A program made the translations under genes and the position numbers. A stretch of DNA of 64,000 bases from Schistosoma haematobium. Its lineage: Eukaryota > Platyhelminthes > Trematoda > Strigeidida > Schistosomatidae. Positions 1-12,898 of the stretch are shown here, piece after piece (the stretch's first letter is position 1; every line of letters begins with the position of its first letter). The notes below the pieces were generated by a model. That model saw only the letters and a program-made list of their open reading frames with translations. It searched no databases and had not been told where the DNA came from. The stretch covers positions 5,804,616 through 5,868,615 of the forward strand of contig NC_067196.1 in NCBI RefSeq assembly GCF_000699445.3. Direction: 5' to 3'.

Positions 1-955
1 AAGAAATTAGCATGACCATCAGACAGCAAAACAGCTGAAGCATTGAAGTCAGGGATAAAAGTAACTACAAAGATGCTTTACATTCTATTCAGGAGGACGA
101 ACAGTTGCAGACAGATTGGAAAGAAGGATAACTCATCAAGATACCAAAGGAAAGAGATCCTAGTAAGTCTGAGAACTACAGACATCACACAACTATGGTG
201 GTGTGCGCTACTTATGACAACAGATATAAGTAGTATGCAACGCCAATCGGAAGTGGAAACCATGGTAGCAGAAAGTTAAGATCAATTTGAAAAGAAAGTA
301 GCAAGGAATTACAGCTCGGAAGATTCATGCGAAATTTGAAAGACGAATGATGGAATTTTGCAAATGGTTCTCATGCTTCACCAAGAGATTCTATAATTTT
401 GTACTAAAAATACATTGGTTGTCCCCACCTGAGCGTTCGTTCATAACACTATCAATACCAGGAGTTTCGGACAAAGTGCTGTTGAACCAAATAAAAGATT
501 CGGTAGATTCAGAACTCCAAGACCGACAAGCTGGCTTTCGTGAGCATCGATCATATGCCGATCAAATCGCGAAACTACGGATCATCTTTGAACAATCAAT
601 TGAATGGAACTCGTCACTATACATTAAATTCCCTGACTATGATAAGTAGTTCGACAGTGTGGATAGGAGAATCTTCTTCGACACTGTAGTGTACTTGAGA
701 AAATCGTCAACATCATACGGAATCCAAGCGACGGACTACACTGTAAAGTCGTCTATGAAAAGCAGCTCACTGATGCATTCTGAATGACGACTGGTGTCAG
801 ACAATGCTGTTTGCTTTAGCCCTTTCTCTTCTGGTGGTTGGCTGGCTTGTGATTACCTCCACATCTCAAGAGAAGCACAAAATACATTGGACAGCTTTGA
901 TGTAGCTAGATGATTTGAACTTCGCAGAGGAACTAGTTCATCTATCCCATACAGA
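1..955 (+). pseudogene. RTE-like non-LTR retrotransposon RT fragment (family 1), interrupted
   Basis: Decayed reverse transcriptase of an RTE-like endonuclease-RT retrotransposon. Before 193 the reading includes TDWKEG, IKIP and SENYR. After 449 it continues LSIPG, KVLLNQIKDSVD, DRQAGFREHRS, DQIAKLRIIFEQSIEWNSSLY and DYDK. Those are RT fingers/palm motifs of this family, and the fragment runs to a DDLNFAEE-like stretch near 905-940. In-frame stops (TAA after DWKEG, TAG after DYDK) and frameshifts make it dead. A solo-LTR-like repeat (197-448) splits it. Family assignment is by motif recognition; that it is a non-LTR RT is fairly certain, the exact family name is not. Confidence 0.8.
197..448 (+). 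mobile_element. Repeat A copy (solo-LTR-like) inserted in RT fragment
   Basis: Copy of a dispersed repeat of roughly 270-300 bp whose intact copies begin TGTGGTGTGTGCTACTT and end TTCACTACA in this orientation. It is flanked by the 4-bp direct repeat CTAT (193-196 and 449-452). Removing it plus one CTAT restores the continuous RT reading ...ITQLSIPG... . TG...CA ends plus a 4-bp duplication suggest a solo LTR; no internal domain was seen. Confidence 0.7.
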
Positions 956-974
956 GTAATAATAATAAAGAATT

Positions 975-1187
975 AATATGGCAGTTCTTGGATTTCGGTG
1001 CGAAGCTCGTTCATTCATATGGCGAAATAACATTATGGCATTACAGTTAATATCAGTTAGTGATAAAAACTAACTCTTGCCCATAACCGTAACTTTTAAA
1101 TATAATTCTTGGTCCTAGTGAGTGAATGAAGTTTTTCAATACCACTTCTGTATTGCTCCAAGGTCGTCCATAAATTATAGTCTCGCC
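975..1187. mobile_element. Merlin-like MITE, truncated at left end
   Basis: The right terminus GTCCATAAATTATAGTCTCGCC is the inverted-repeat end shared with copies at 5280, 17290 and 44916. The interior (GGATTTCGGTGCGAAGC, then CATATGGCGAAATAAC) aligns with the same copies. The left TIR is missing. Confidence 0.7.
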
Positions 1188-3386
1188 TTTCAGGTATTAA
1201 ATATAAAATAGTCTATCAAAAAATAAGGGTATCGTATCAGTTAACGCTTATCAAAATAGCCAAGGGTTTAATGGTCTTAGACGTAATGGTAATGGATAGC
1301 AATATTTAATAGAAGACATGTAAAGGGTAATTTTCTACTTCACGAATATAAATGATGTGAACAATATGATAGTAATTGGACCTGACGATGTATGAAATTA
1401 ATTAGCGTGTTAATATTGTGGTAGAATAAGAGACTGAACTTGACTATTGTTTACAGGTAGATCATTTTTGATCTAATGAATTACTATACCTTCAGCTGTG
1501 CACAAATTTCTGATCCAAACCTTTGAACCAGTTCATGTGACTCGGTAGATAATCTCGAACTATGATTCACTTGACCATGTGTCATAAAATAATCCCCTAT
1601 TTTACAAGTATATCTTTATTGATGTCTTCAAATTGGTATATAACATTTGATGGTTTTGCAGTTAATTTTTACACACATCGAAAATTCTTGATTGTTCATG
1701 TTAGTTTCTGTTCGATCAGCTAGGTATATCTGATAAAAATTTATCCAATTCCAAGGGTTCATATCAAAGTAGTTTGATTTCTGTAGAATCTAAGTTATTA
1801 TGTATAAAGATGGACTGCAACTGGCAGTAAGATCTAGGAATTGCAATCAGTAATACTTCGGACTCATCAGCTCGAAATAAAAGCATTTCAGTATCGATGT
1901 TTACTTCAAGGCTCAATACTAGTTAGTTTATTAGCGAACGCACAATGCGTTATCCATTTAACTACTAAATCCAGATAGTAATTAACTTATGAAACAAGTT
2001 TGAAAAGGCTTGAATTATCCCGTTGCTTGGTATTCATTACTTTTGATTAGTTTTAGTTATCATAAATAGATTGGATTGTTTCGAATCAAATATCATGTTA
2101 TAAGTTTCTAAAGGAGAGATGGATTATGCGCAGCAGAGGAAACTAGGATGCGCGTATCATCATATGTTGAACACAATGGTCATATCGAGTTCATACGCAC
2201 ATACTACCTGAGTAAATACCTCTTGAAGCCAGTCACTAATGAGTATACGATTACTAGAATCACAGAAGGGTCCAGTGCTTCCGGGTTTTCCATGATGGTC
2301 TAGGTTCAATTAACTCATGAATTCAAACATTGAAATTACTATAATATCCACGAAATCCCTTCTCTGATTATAAAAATATGTTTCATCCATACATCGATGC
2401 CGACGAATAATCACAGGAGAATCAAATATGGCAAAACCTGAGTTCGAAAAATATTATTCATTGCCTGAGTTAATATATTTCACAAAAGAAATTAATAATG
2501 TGAGCAGCAGACAGGGACTGGTTGATGATGTTATAAGTAAACAGACACATACATGCACACCTAGTAACAATATGACGCTCAAGCACATTATATGCAAAGA
2601 CATGAATGAAAGAAATATATTTACCGAAAATCAGAGGTTCTTATGAAGAGAACAGAGTTATTAGGATCATAAAGATGACTCAGTGGTCACACACTGTCTT
2701 AAAATCTGGAATAAGCTCGCACATGTTTCATAACAGAGATGTCACTGCACAACAAGGCACACAAGAATTCCCATGATTTTGTTGGTGAGAGGGATAGACG
2801 TTATCTGAAGGTGTATTAAAATAAACGACATTTAAGTGACATTTGTTGTCGATCACTTGTCAGCCAAAAGTATTTACTGTTCGTTACCTACTCACCGTAA
2901 TACTGTGTAACATAAATTATTACCGTAATTTAAAAATAGACCGAAATTGAAATTTTGTCAATATTCGATTTATGCTTTTACTTGGACCCCAATAGACGGT
3001 TTTGTATTTTGTTGAATTTAAACCACGTATAGACGGATAGTGATCAATTGAGAGTGTGTGATCTGCAATAACATAAGGCCAGCACATGATGTAGTAAAGG
3101 ATTATATTTAGTACTTGTACACGAGATACGAATTTGAATAAAGTACATAAGCAAATCAACAACAGAATTGAATTAATCACAATAACCCTGATCGTCCATG
3201 ATGAGTACAAATAATAATAATGCACATTTATTAAAATTTCAAAGGTGAATTTAATAATAATTATTAAGAAGCTACTAAATTAAACCCTTCTTAGAATACA
3301 CGTATTAATGATTGTGTATGAGCAATAATTAAGTAGCAATAAGCAACACATAAAATAAAATTTGAATACCAATTAAATATGATACA
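1188..3386. other. Unassigned AT-rich DNA with a SINE tail
   Basis: No credible gene. Short open frames (for example 2428-2646) lack recognisable domains. Positions 2255-2362 match the 3' part of the hammerhead SINE family 2 (CCAGTGCTTCC, TTTTCCATGATGGTCTAGG, ATTGAAATTACTATAATATC), so this is a 5'-truncated SINE copy in + orientation. Confidence 0.5.
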
Positions 3387-3390
3387 ACAG

Positions 3391-3690
3391 TGTAGTGGAC
3401 GAGAACTCAAATAAGGGCAACCGAATGTGTTTGGACGCAAAATTACAAAACATTTCAGTAGAATCTAAGAGCCATAAAGGAAATGCTTAATTTGGTAAAT
3501 ATCAACCAATTGTCTCAAATTTGACTGTTCCCTTTGCAAATGTTAATCAATTGTCTCAGAATTCACTGTTCCTTCATTTCCACAGCAGTCATTCACTGTT
3601 CGTGTTCTCTTCGTTCTGCTGCCAGGTATTTCACTTTCGATTGATGATAAATACTACTTATATCTCTCGACATAAATAGCACACACTACA
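3391..3690 (-). mobile_element. Repeat A copy (solo-LTR-like)
   Basis: On the + strand it starts TGTAGTGGACGAGAACTC and ends GCACACACTACA, with a perfect 4-bp duplication ACAG at 3387-3390 and 3691-3694. It holds an internal partial duplication: the TCAATTGTCTCA-type block occurs twice, near 3508 and 3546. Confidence 0.75.
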
Positions 3691-3694
3691 ACAG

Positions 3695-5271
3695 CATGGC
3701 ATAAGTGATTAATGAGCTGGTTTTAGAAACAGTAATATAATTACTGATATGTTGGAGTGTCACTGTCACATTGTATATAAACAAAACATCTTTGGTTTAT
3801 ACGGCGAAATTATAAAGATGATGAAAGCTTACAGTGTATGAGCTTAGTGTTATGTAATATTGTATAATGTAATATCGTAGACTGTATGGTTGTGATGAAT
3901 AACTAGTACATCTGCTGTACAGTTAATTATTTCCTGTTGTGTTTGAATCTTTTATGGAAACACAATACAATTTCATTATGCGTACTTTAGATTTGAGTCC
4001 TTGCTTGTGTCTTGTCAAAGTTTTAGACTAATTGTGATCAGTAATAATTCGTTAGAATATTTTAAATTCAGTACCTTATTATTGTATTGACTATACTATC
4101 AGAATGACATACTTAGTCAGCGATAATAAAATCTAAGATGATGCATTCAATGCTGGTAATAATGACCAAATGAATACGGTTTGAAGACAGTGATGTACGT
4201 ATGTAATAGGTCAATCAGCCATAGAGGATTAGAATGGAAAACGTTTAGTGACAACAAACACATAATGAAGGAAAAGAGGGATGTTCTCTGTTCTGTCGTG
4301 GAGGAAGGCAAAACAGTAGGATGTATCGCGTGAGAAAAGGGGGGAAGAAATATTTTGGTATGTACATACATATGAACAAAATAAAAATGAGTTATACGGC
4401 TCTGTGCGGCACATGATGTGTACAGGAATAAAAATTCTACATCGTGCTGTAAGTAAGCACCGTACATATTATATAGAAAGACTAGTTTCTAAAATCCTTT
4501 TGAACGATTGGCATGTCTGTAGTGACCTACTTTTATCAAGAGAACGCGATTGGTTTGATGGAAACAATCACTATTTAACCAACTGTACCAGTGATTGTTT
4601 TACTGTGCTTGTTTGTTTAACTGTATGTAATGTTTCGAATTATTTGAATTATAGTACGAAATAAGAGTCCTAGAAATAACGCAATTGAATTAAGAAGTAA
4701 GACACAAGCACAAACGAATGTATTGTATTTGGAATTCGAAATCGTGCATTCAACAAGTACAAAGGTATCATTAGTTCATTCAAACGCCACACTGTACTCA
4801 AGACACCCATTACTCCTCCATTATTCTTCCGTTGACTGTGACCTTGTACGCTCGCAAGTTCGCCCATTGATTCCACTTGTATTTCCCTTGGCACGATCTT
4901 GGTATACTTTCGATACCACGAGATCGCCAACGAATAAATCTGGTTACAATCTCCTTTCGCCTTCTGATTTTCTGGTACGCGCTCATCTTGTAGTGGTGAT
5001 CATAGTCCAACGCGACTCGACGCCAAACCACATGTCTGTCAGATCTGGATATTCTTCTATGAGACGGTAACAGACACTGGTATAGATACTGCAGATGATT
5101 CGGTTGATGCTGTAGTTACTCAGAGCCACAATTTTGTCATCCTTCGCATCTTACTTGGTCAGGCTTCAAGTTTCTAACCTTTCTATATAATCCTCAAAAT
5201 CTTCAGGATTTGAGTGTATGTTCAACTAATCCCTCACAGGCTCCATACCAACGGCAATGTGAAAATTATAG
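3695..5271. other. Unassigned; weak retroelement-like stretch
   Basis: No supported gene. At 4670-5070 both strands have open frames of about 75-115 codons and higher GC than the surroundings, suggesting an old transposon coding relic. No diagnostic motif was found, so no family is assigned. Confidence 0.3.
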
Positions 5272-5279
5272 GTATTTGA

Positions 5280-5555
5280 AGTGAGACTATAACCAAACAA
5301 GTATAAGATAGTAAGTCTCGGATTTTGGAGCTAAATTCATTCATCCGTTTGACTAAATACCGTTTCGGCATATTAGCTTATCCCAGTTCGTGATGAAAAC
5401 AATGAATCTGATTCCTAAACTTAACCATCAACTATAAATCATAACTCTAATTCCTCACACTGGTTCATAACCCTCATTTGGTCCTACTTATTAGTGGACA
5501 GTATCAATATCACTGCAGCGCCGCTCAAAGGTCAGCCATAAATTATAGTTTCACC
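5280..5555. mobile_element. Merlin-like MITE with 8-bp TSD
   Basis: 276-bp element with inverted ends (AGTGAGACTATAA... on the left, ...CATAAATTATAGTTTCACC on the right). It is flanked by the perfect 8-bp direct repeat GTATTTGA at 5272-5279 and 5556-5563. It has no coding capacity. GG-type TIRs with 8-9 bp duplications are known for the Merlin superfamily; the assignment is inferred. Confidence 0.8.
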
Positions 5556-5563
5556 GTATTTGA

Positions 5564-6559
5564 ATTAATATCCCACTCAAAACGTCTTCATAGGTGACAG
5601 GTATGACAAGATAGGTACAGTCAGCATATATAGCCAAACACGCTTTTATGGATGCCAGTGAGATAAAAAAAGATTTCTACATTACAACCTGTCTGAGTGT
5701 GGTGTTTTTATGAACCAGTGATTCTTTTGTATTTGGTGTTCGCCTGATTTCGGATTCTAAATACAATATGTTCATTTGTGCTACCCTACTTCTACAGATT
5801 CTAAATTACATTATTTCGGGAATTCCTAGTTCATATACCAATTCAAATACTCCTACTTATCTCATTGGCATTGCGATGGAGCCTGCGTTGGAATAGTTGG
5901 ACATACATTCAAATTCTAAAGCTTTTAGAGATTATAATGAAGAGCTCGAAATCTGGAGCATGACCAAGGAAGATGTTGAGTATGTTATTATTAACGCTCA
6001 CTTACATTCATCGGATAAGAAGCCTAGAGCTTATTAAAAATTTTGGCATTCTCACAAAAGCCTAATTCACTTCTTTAATAAACTCTCAATGAACTACTAC
6101 CTGACCATGTAAAGTGAACAAATTTCGAATACTGTAAAGGAGGAATAGCTCATGAAATGACTCGTTAGGCCATAATTAATTCCACGACATTACTACGTCA
6201 TCTCAATCCAATGCATACTCATGTTGAGGCAGATAACAATTCATTGAGGTGTCGTGATGCAGGTCACGAAGCTAAGTACAAATTTAATAAATGTTCGTCC
6301 TGAAGCAAATCTTTCACATAAAATGCATATGTATTTTGTAATGCTGAACGCCCCGAATATGGTAAAACTGAACAAACACCGGTAGTTTGTGATACTGCTG
6401 TTCATTTCGCTTCAAGTAATGCTGAACTTTGTGATTTCGATCCTAGTAAGTTGAATATTTCAAATGAATTGTACTTTGATTAGATTCACGATATCATTTT
6501 ACTAGACATGCTTCGATCCAGAGGTTTATGTACTTCGAATGAAATTATTAACATTCATT
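5564..6559. other. Unassigned AT-rich DNA
   Basis: No gene or repeat family recognised. All frames are broken by stops; no splice-bounded exon candidate was seen. Confidence 0.4.
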
Positions 6560-6641
6560 TAAGTCAGCTCACCAAATCTAGTGCGGTCAGCATTAAATGT
6601 CGAACACTTACAGAACTATTTATTTTAGGGGCTGGTTTACA
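6560..6641 (-). repeat. Probable 3' LTR remnant of gypsy-like element
   Basis: About 75 bp align in direct orientation with 9108-9178 (shared AATGTCGAA, CTTAC.GAACTATTTATTTT.GGG). They bracket the gag-pol remnant. On the minus strand this block would begin TGTAAA at 6641, preceded by a purine tract (GGGAGAGAGTA, complement of 6651-6661) where a polypurine tract is expected. This fits an LTR start, but the homology is short. Confidence 0.45.
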
Positions 6642-6843
6642 GATACAGATTACTCTCTCCCTGGCGGGGTGGTGATGATCCTAGGGCGAGGCAGAGCAGA
6701 AGTCTAAACTCAACGAGTTCGTCGTTGATAAATACTCTTCTGGTGGGTTGTTACGTTCAGCAGCATCTGGTCGTCTTTCCATACTATAAGGGGCCATGTA
6801 GTACAATATAGTAACGAGAAACAAGTAGAGTGTAAATTTTGCA

Positions 6844-8680
6844 TTACCGCAATCTCCACCGGTTTTTTATATTTTCCATCCGTTCTTGAAAATAAAAAAT
6901 TGATATACAAGTCCATGTAAACTGATATCGGCCATAAGCAATAAAAATATGTCCGAGAAAATCTAAGGAGTCGGTGACACTTTGACAATTTTGGATGTTT
7001 ACAGTAATGCCTTGTTTTTGCAGCCGTTCGAAGGCAAGGTCCAGATGCTGGAGATCGGATTCTCTGTCTGGACTTGAGACCAGGCAGTCATCAACATACA
7101 CATGTTTGACGTTGAGACCTCGGGAAACGCCATCGATTAATCTCTGGAATATTTGTGTAGCATTTCTTGACTCGGAAGACAAGCGCAAAAATTCGTGAAG
7201 TTTAAACGGGGTGATGATAGCTGATTCAGGAATATTGTCAGGAGACATGGGAATTTGGTAATAAGCCTCAACCAAGCCGATTCCCAAAAATACGGTTATA
7301 CCTTTCAAGGCCGCTGTCAAATCGTGAATGTGAGGCGACGGGTGACGATCAGGAATGGATTTGCACTTAGTCGCCGATTGTCATCAGTTGGACGCCAATC
7401 ATCTCTGTCCTCTTTGGAGATCGTGCGCAAGAGAGTTCCCATGGGCTGTTTGATGGCCGAATGATCCCTAAATCTATCATGTGATTGAATTCATTTTCAG
7501 CCAACCTCAGATTTTCGTACGCTATTCGGAGCGCCTTCGAGAATACAGGTGGTCCTGTCGCCGTGATTTGATTTGCAATATTGCTGGCTACCCATGGCAA
7601 TTTTGGTTGCGTTTGGTATTGCTTGGGGTACTTATCGAGTAATTGTTGGCATTATGGATCGATCGTGTGTCTTACTGTGACTGGGGATGATCTACAACCG
7701 GAAAATGAAGTTACACAAACAAATAATTCAGTACTGCCATCTACTAACTTCGTGTCGATGAGCAGATTATGGTGTTGTAACAGGTCTATACCAATGGTTG
7801 GCATAGGAATATCTGCAACAATAAAGGTCTGGTGGACGGGTTTGTGCAGACCAAAGTTAAGATAAACACACCGCTTACTATATGTGGCGATCGGTTTCTG
7901 ATTTGCCACATGTAAGTTGTAAACTGCTTCACGCAGTTAGTCGTTCGAATTTGCTGGAACAGTGCTGACGTCTACACCAGTGTACAGGGACCAGCGGAAT
8001 TTAGGGCCCTAGACATTACAGGATTTTCTGCTATTTAGGGGAGATTATTCATACTTATAATGGTACCAGCGCTAACTAGGGCTATCTGTCCCTTGTGATC
8101 AAAAGTCAGATCATTTTCGTGAAGTACTCCTTCAGGTTGCAAAATAATGTATCAGATTATGACAGTTCTGTGACGTCATTTCTTGTTGTTTGAAGTTTTT
8201 ATTTGATTGAACAGACCTTGGTTCTGGAAGCTCTGTTCATCTCAGGAATCCGGTCGGCAGATGTAGCCAGTTCGTCCACAGTGTTATTTTGTAATGATAC
8301 CAACACTGTCCGCTCCTAACAGGGAAGCTTGGACAAGGAGAGTAGTCTAAACCGGCCCTCATCAAAGGTCTATTGACCCCTGACATGTCTTTTGCTAAGT
8401 TCTATTGCAGCTCAGTGATGTTGGATGCCTATGTAGATCGATCACATGACGAATAGCCTTTGTCAAAGTTTCGTCAGGTTCTGAAACATCCCCAATAAAC
8501 ATTTCGGGTGAAACATACCTGTTGACTTCGTGTGGCAGTGCCTTCACTACTGCAAGGAATTGTGCACGTGGGTGTGAAGCTCCATGCCCGTGAAAATCAG
8601 CTTCTCTGTAGCAAAACCAGGCGGCGAAATTTTCGGGCAAGTATGGCACTAGCTGAAATGAGGGTAACGTAAGAGATCTA
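6844..8680 (-). pseudogene. Ty3/gypsy-like gag-pol remnant
   Basis: Minus-strand decayed LTR-retrotransposon in gag, protease, RT order. Gag-like: PYLPENFAAWF, ASHPRAQFLAVVKALP and EVNRYVSPEMF at about 8660-8460. Protease-like: LYTGVDVST at about 7987-7960, then PTIGIDLLQHHNLLID in the frame ending near 7652. Pre-RT: FNHMIDLGIIRPSNSPW in the 7600-7367 frame. RT: LVEAYYQIPMSPDN, FQRLIDGVSRGL, HVYVDD (catalytic YVDD) and LDFLGHIF in 7320-6844. Parts lie in different frames with stops between. The protease catalytic Asp of DTG reads Tyr (codon 7982-7984). RNase H and integrase were not seen. Confidence 0.85.
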
Positions 8681-9107
8681 ATCTTACATAATTTGGGATT
8701 TTTTCCGTCATGAAATATATAGAGTACACCAGTGAATGAGGAGAAAATATCCAAAAATTTGTATCCAAATAATAGCGATATGTAAAAATTAAAGTTAGAA
8801 ATTGATATATACAGTTCCAAAAAGAACATACCCACAGTTTACGAATAGGTGTACCAGATCATATCGGGCTTACCACTAAAGATGACACAAGTATTCGGAG
8901 CTTGACAACACACTAACTGGTAATACCCTTTCTAAACAAGACGTGCCAATTCACTGAAATAAGAAGCTTGGAATGAACGAGTTCGAAGATATATTTGTAA
9001 GGCTATATGTATTTCGAAGGAATGTTGCGCTAATAGTTAAAAGGGATATGTAGCATGACGTACCCACCCGTGATCTGGTACGGATGCTCGATCGAGTGCC
9101 TTCAGCT

Positions 9108-9194
9108 AAGTGAGTCCATCGAAACTAATGCAGTCAGCATCAAATGTCGAAAACTTACGGAACTATTTATTTTGGGGATTTATTCACCGCTACA
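9108..9194 (-). repeat. Probable 5' LTR remnant of gypsy-like element
   Basis: Direct repeat of 6560-6641 on the gag-proximal side of the remnant. On the minus strand it would start TGTAGC at 9194. It lies in the position and orientation expected of a 5' LTR. The LTR end and primer-binding site were not resolved. Confidence 0.4.
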
Positions 9195-10756
9195 CGTCAT
9201 TGCAGTAATATATTAGTATGAGTAGGTACAAGAAGTATATTGTGACCACAGTTACATGGGTCAGTATAGGATGTGCAATTAAATAATGCACGTTGATTGT
9301 TAATTACTTTGACGAATGTAGGTAAACTGTTAGATATTCAGTGATCCAACTGCTAGGTGACATTTCACAGGCACTACAAGCTAAACTGCTCAGTAGTAGG
9401 ACACTTGCTTGCAACATACATAGTCTATGGTTGATGGTCTTCAATTCTTTAATACAAAACATTATCTGTATCCTTATCTGCATTTAAAAGACTAACACTG
9501 TAAATCATCTATTTAGAAGATTTCAGACTGGTTATTCGATTCACACGGAATGCTAGGATCCAGGGCTGCAAGAAGTATGAAAAATTGATTTTCCTGAAAT
9601 CATTTACGACTCCGTGATCTGTTAATCGCAATCACTGATTCTAGCCTTGTACATATCTGCATGTGATGTTAAAAATTGAAACTAATATATCTAAAGCCGC
9701 TTGTATAATGGTGGGAGGTTTACATCTCAAGGTCGTCTGACAGACTTTATACATGTAAATAGTCCGTCCAATTTTGCTTCTTACTATAATTTGATCGGTT
9801 TGTTCCCAGCAACTAGTTCCTTGTTGTACTCCTTACCATCTTCTTTAATTCAGTACCTTTTCCTGTGTCATCAATTTTAGAATAACGTGAAATTTTAAAC
9901 TTTTACCCAAGGAACCGAAGAAGCAGAAATAAAAACGAACAAGGGATAATTAAGGGGAACATTCCGTCATAAAATTAAGCAGAAATAAAGAGGGGTTTCT
10001 ACGTTTTTGACTCAGCTGACTACAGCCTCATTTCTTTGAAGTCATCAGTCTCCATATATTAGCGTACAGAAATATAGATGCATATCTAATGTCTTCAGTC
10101 AGGGAGTTAAAGTAAGTAAAATTTTGGTTTCACTGAATTCGCTATCATTGGTTTAACTGTATTCATTTGTGAACTTTCCATACTAAGTAGACTTAATCAT
10201 ATTCATTCAACGAACTGGCTTATTTGTGGAGTCGTATTCTAGGGTCCCCACTAGTTGGTATGCATCTAAGATTATAATCATTCGATTGTCAACTGAGGCT
10301 CTGAAACAACGAAGCATCTCCGTTTCTAGCCTGATGTGAAGTTTTTCCAAGCATTATATTCGATACATCTTGTGTGTGCATCGAGGCCATACTTTAGGCT
10401 TGATTTAAGTACCATAGTTCACTTAGTGGATGTTTCGATTGGCAAGTAGAGTAAAAAAGTGAGCATTTCGCTTCTGAATATATTGCTCCGATTCTTAGTA
10501 CAATACAGATGCTCATGTCCAGTTATTTTCTGTCATGATTACGGATGAGATCTATCAGGAATTTCCAGTTCCCCTATTATTAGAAGTTAGCATGTTTATT
10601 TATCTATAATTCGTAATCTTATCAAACGTTGTAAACATTTGATTCTATCCGTGATGTTTATGAGTTCAACAATGGTATCTATCTTGGCTTATAAAAAGTT
10701 ATTTCCAAATTTATGGTTTATTTTGTGTGGAAATGTTCTTTATCATTTTACTGTAG
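9195..10756. other. Unassigned; upstream of first recognised Ena exon
   Basis: No ORF with recognisable domains. The initiator exon of the Ena/VASP gene should lie here or further upstream, but a short exon carrying only the first residues cannot be told from background without transcript data. Confidence 0.4.
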
Positions 10757-10922
10757 AGAATCACCAGTGGCCTCAGCTCAAGCGTATGTTTTACAGTTTA
10801 ACACTGAAGACCGAATATGGCTACCAAGTGGTGGGACACGCTCACTTTCATGGGTTCAAATTTTACAACAAAAAGGTTTAGATGCTTATCGTATCGTAGG
10901 TTGGCGTCAGCCAGATAATCAG
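10757..10922 (+). CDS. ena: Ena/VASP exon 1 (first recognised): EVH1 domain, N-terminal half
   Basis: Encodes [36 protein letters not shown] and [14 protein letters not shown]. This matches the N-terminal half of the EVH1/WH1 domain of Enabled/VASP, which binds FPPPP ligands and targets the protein to focal contacts and leading edges. The ligand-groove aromatics correspond to Phe (of LQF, usually Tyr) and Trp (of RIW). The acceptor is TACTGTAG/A (or two bases later); the donor is CAG/GTAGGT, ending in phase 0. The frame is open upstream to an ATG at 10713, but that leader ([11 protein letters not shown]) is intronic in character. The initiator Met is expected on an upstream exon not identified here. 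The exon set is strong; the 5' boundary is approximate by 2 bases. Confidence 0.9.
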
Positions 10923-11047
10923 GTAGGTAATATATTTTGTGAAGTTTTGGATCTTAAGAAGAGCATAATGAAATGCTACTAACATTTCCTATCATACATG
11001 TCCGTCTTTTTTGTTTTGCGTTACGTATTTGCGTAGCAGTATTTTAA

Positions 11048-11185
<138 letters not shown>

Positions 11186-12898
11186 TAATCTAAGTTTATT
11201 GCAACAAACACATGTAAGAAGAATGAAGTTTCAGCGAATAAAATTTTCGATGATACCATTTTCTGAAGATGTACAATGGCATTTATGGGTAATTTTTTTA
11301 CATGTAGTAGTCTATAGTAAAATAGAGGTGTTTACAAAATTATCGAAGACAGTCAAGCTTATTCAATTGGAGGTCAATCAAAATGAAATGGTGTTGTTTA
11401 ATATAGTCGAGGTTGTCAAAAATCCTCAAGTATTTCAAGACTCTACTAATTCTCCTATTTTTGCTTATCTTTATGAATAACGTGGCACTTCTCTTTTGTA
11501 CAGCTAGTATTATGTTCATTTGTGTCAACTATTAATCCCGTAGTGTTCATACAAATTTAGTGGTGTAGTGAAAAATAACTTGTAAAGGTACTAAGCGCCC
11601 AGATTTCAGTTTAATATTAAAAGCTGTATTCCACCTACTTTACGTGGTAGCGTTGGAAACTGGTAGCTCAATTTTATCTACTAAAATATGGATCTAAAAC
11701 TCTTTTTTCTTTTAACTAGTTATATGCATTTTTTGTTCGTTGCATGCTCCTTTTTTAACTACGTTAAAAATTCTAGTAATAAAGATTTGTACGGTAAGAA
11801 CTCTTGTTGAGAAACTATGGCTTTGTACTTAAATATTAGGTCTCAGGTTTAAATAGCGCTGCAACTAGTATGGTTTGACCAGCTGTTGGGTATGTGAAGC
11901 TCCCAAATACAACTTGTTAGTAAAAACCCACTATCTATTTTTGGCGAATGTAAAATCAACTTTCAATACATTTTCATGACATTGATTTATGGGAGTTCAA
12001 TGCGTTTTCATTGTACTTCATGTTTAGTATTAGTTACTCTTCATAAATTGTAATCATTAAAACCAATAATGTAATCGATTAACTTATATGCATTTTTAAT
12101 TCTTCTGGGGTCATCATCGGCAAGGCTTTAATTACGAAACTGAACGTCATACTCTGGTTAGCAGAACAGTGAATACATGAGTAGTTTCGTTCACTATATT
12201 GAGGTGGGAGTTGCGAAATAGTGTTTTGGTGCACGAACATATCAACAACGGAGTAATATCCATAGTTCCTATTCAAACAGCATGACTCAAAGCTGAGTAC
12301 GTAAACCTGAGCTTCACTGCATCAGGTGTCGGCGTTTCATAATGAGCTCTTAAGTATATCATACGAATGGTGTTTATAATACAATCGTGCACCTAGTGAT
12401 CCTGTGTGTTTGATAGTGGGTTCACATTTTTTGAATAGTTGTAATGTAGAAAAAAATTGTTGTTTATCGCTCCCTAAACTTTTTAATGGTTCTTCAATCG
12501 ATAATATCCTATAATAAAAACGATCCTATCTTAATCGAGTTCAATTCAGAATCATACGGTTACTACTAAGTAAAATGTTGAATTTCACAAATTTTATTAC
12601 TTTTTTTTCATTACCATCTTGTATTGATCAGTTCTTTTAATGTTTCGTGTGTACATATGTACTTCATTACTATTTATTCAAATGTACAACGAATAGTAAT
12701 TGTTGCTAAAAAAGTTTTTAAAACCTAACTATTTGTATTGGAATATTATCATCAAATAGTGATTAACATCAAGCTCATTACATAATACTGTTTTGCTTTT
12801 AAGTAAATGATTAAGGATAGTAGGACCGGCTTATAGGTTGTAATAAAACTGAGACAGTATTCGGATGTTAGGGTGCATTCACGAACTATATATAATAT

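Noticed and set aside
4723..5070. Overlapping frames on both strands that look integrase-like at a glance
   Set aside because: No catalytic or zinc-binding motif could be placed; left as unassigned.
10639..10881. 80-codon open frame overlapping Ena exon 1
   Set aside because: Frame-shifted shadow of the EVH1 exon; the EVH1 motifs lie in the other frame.
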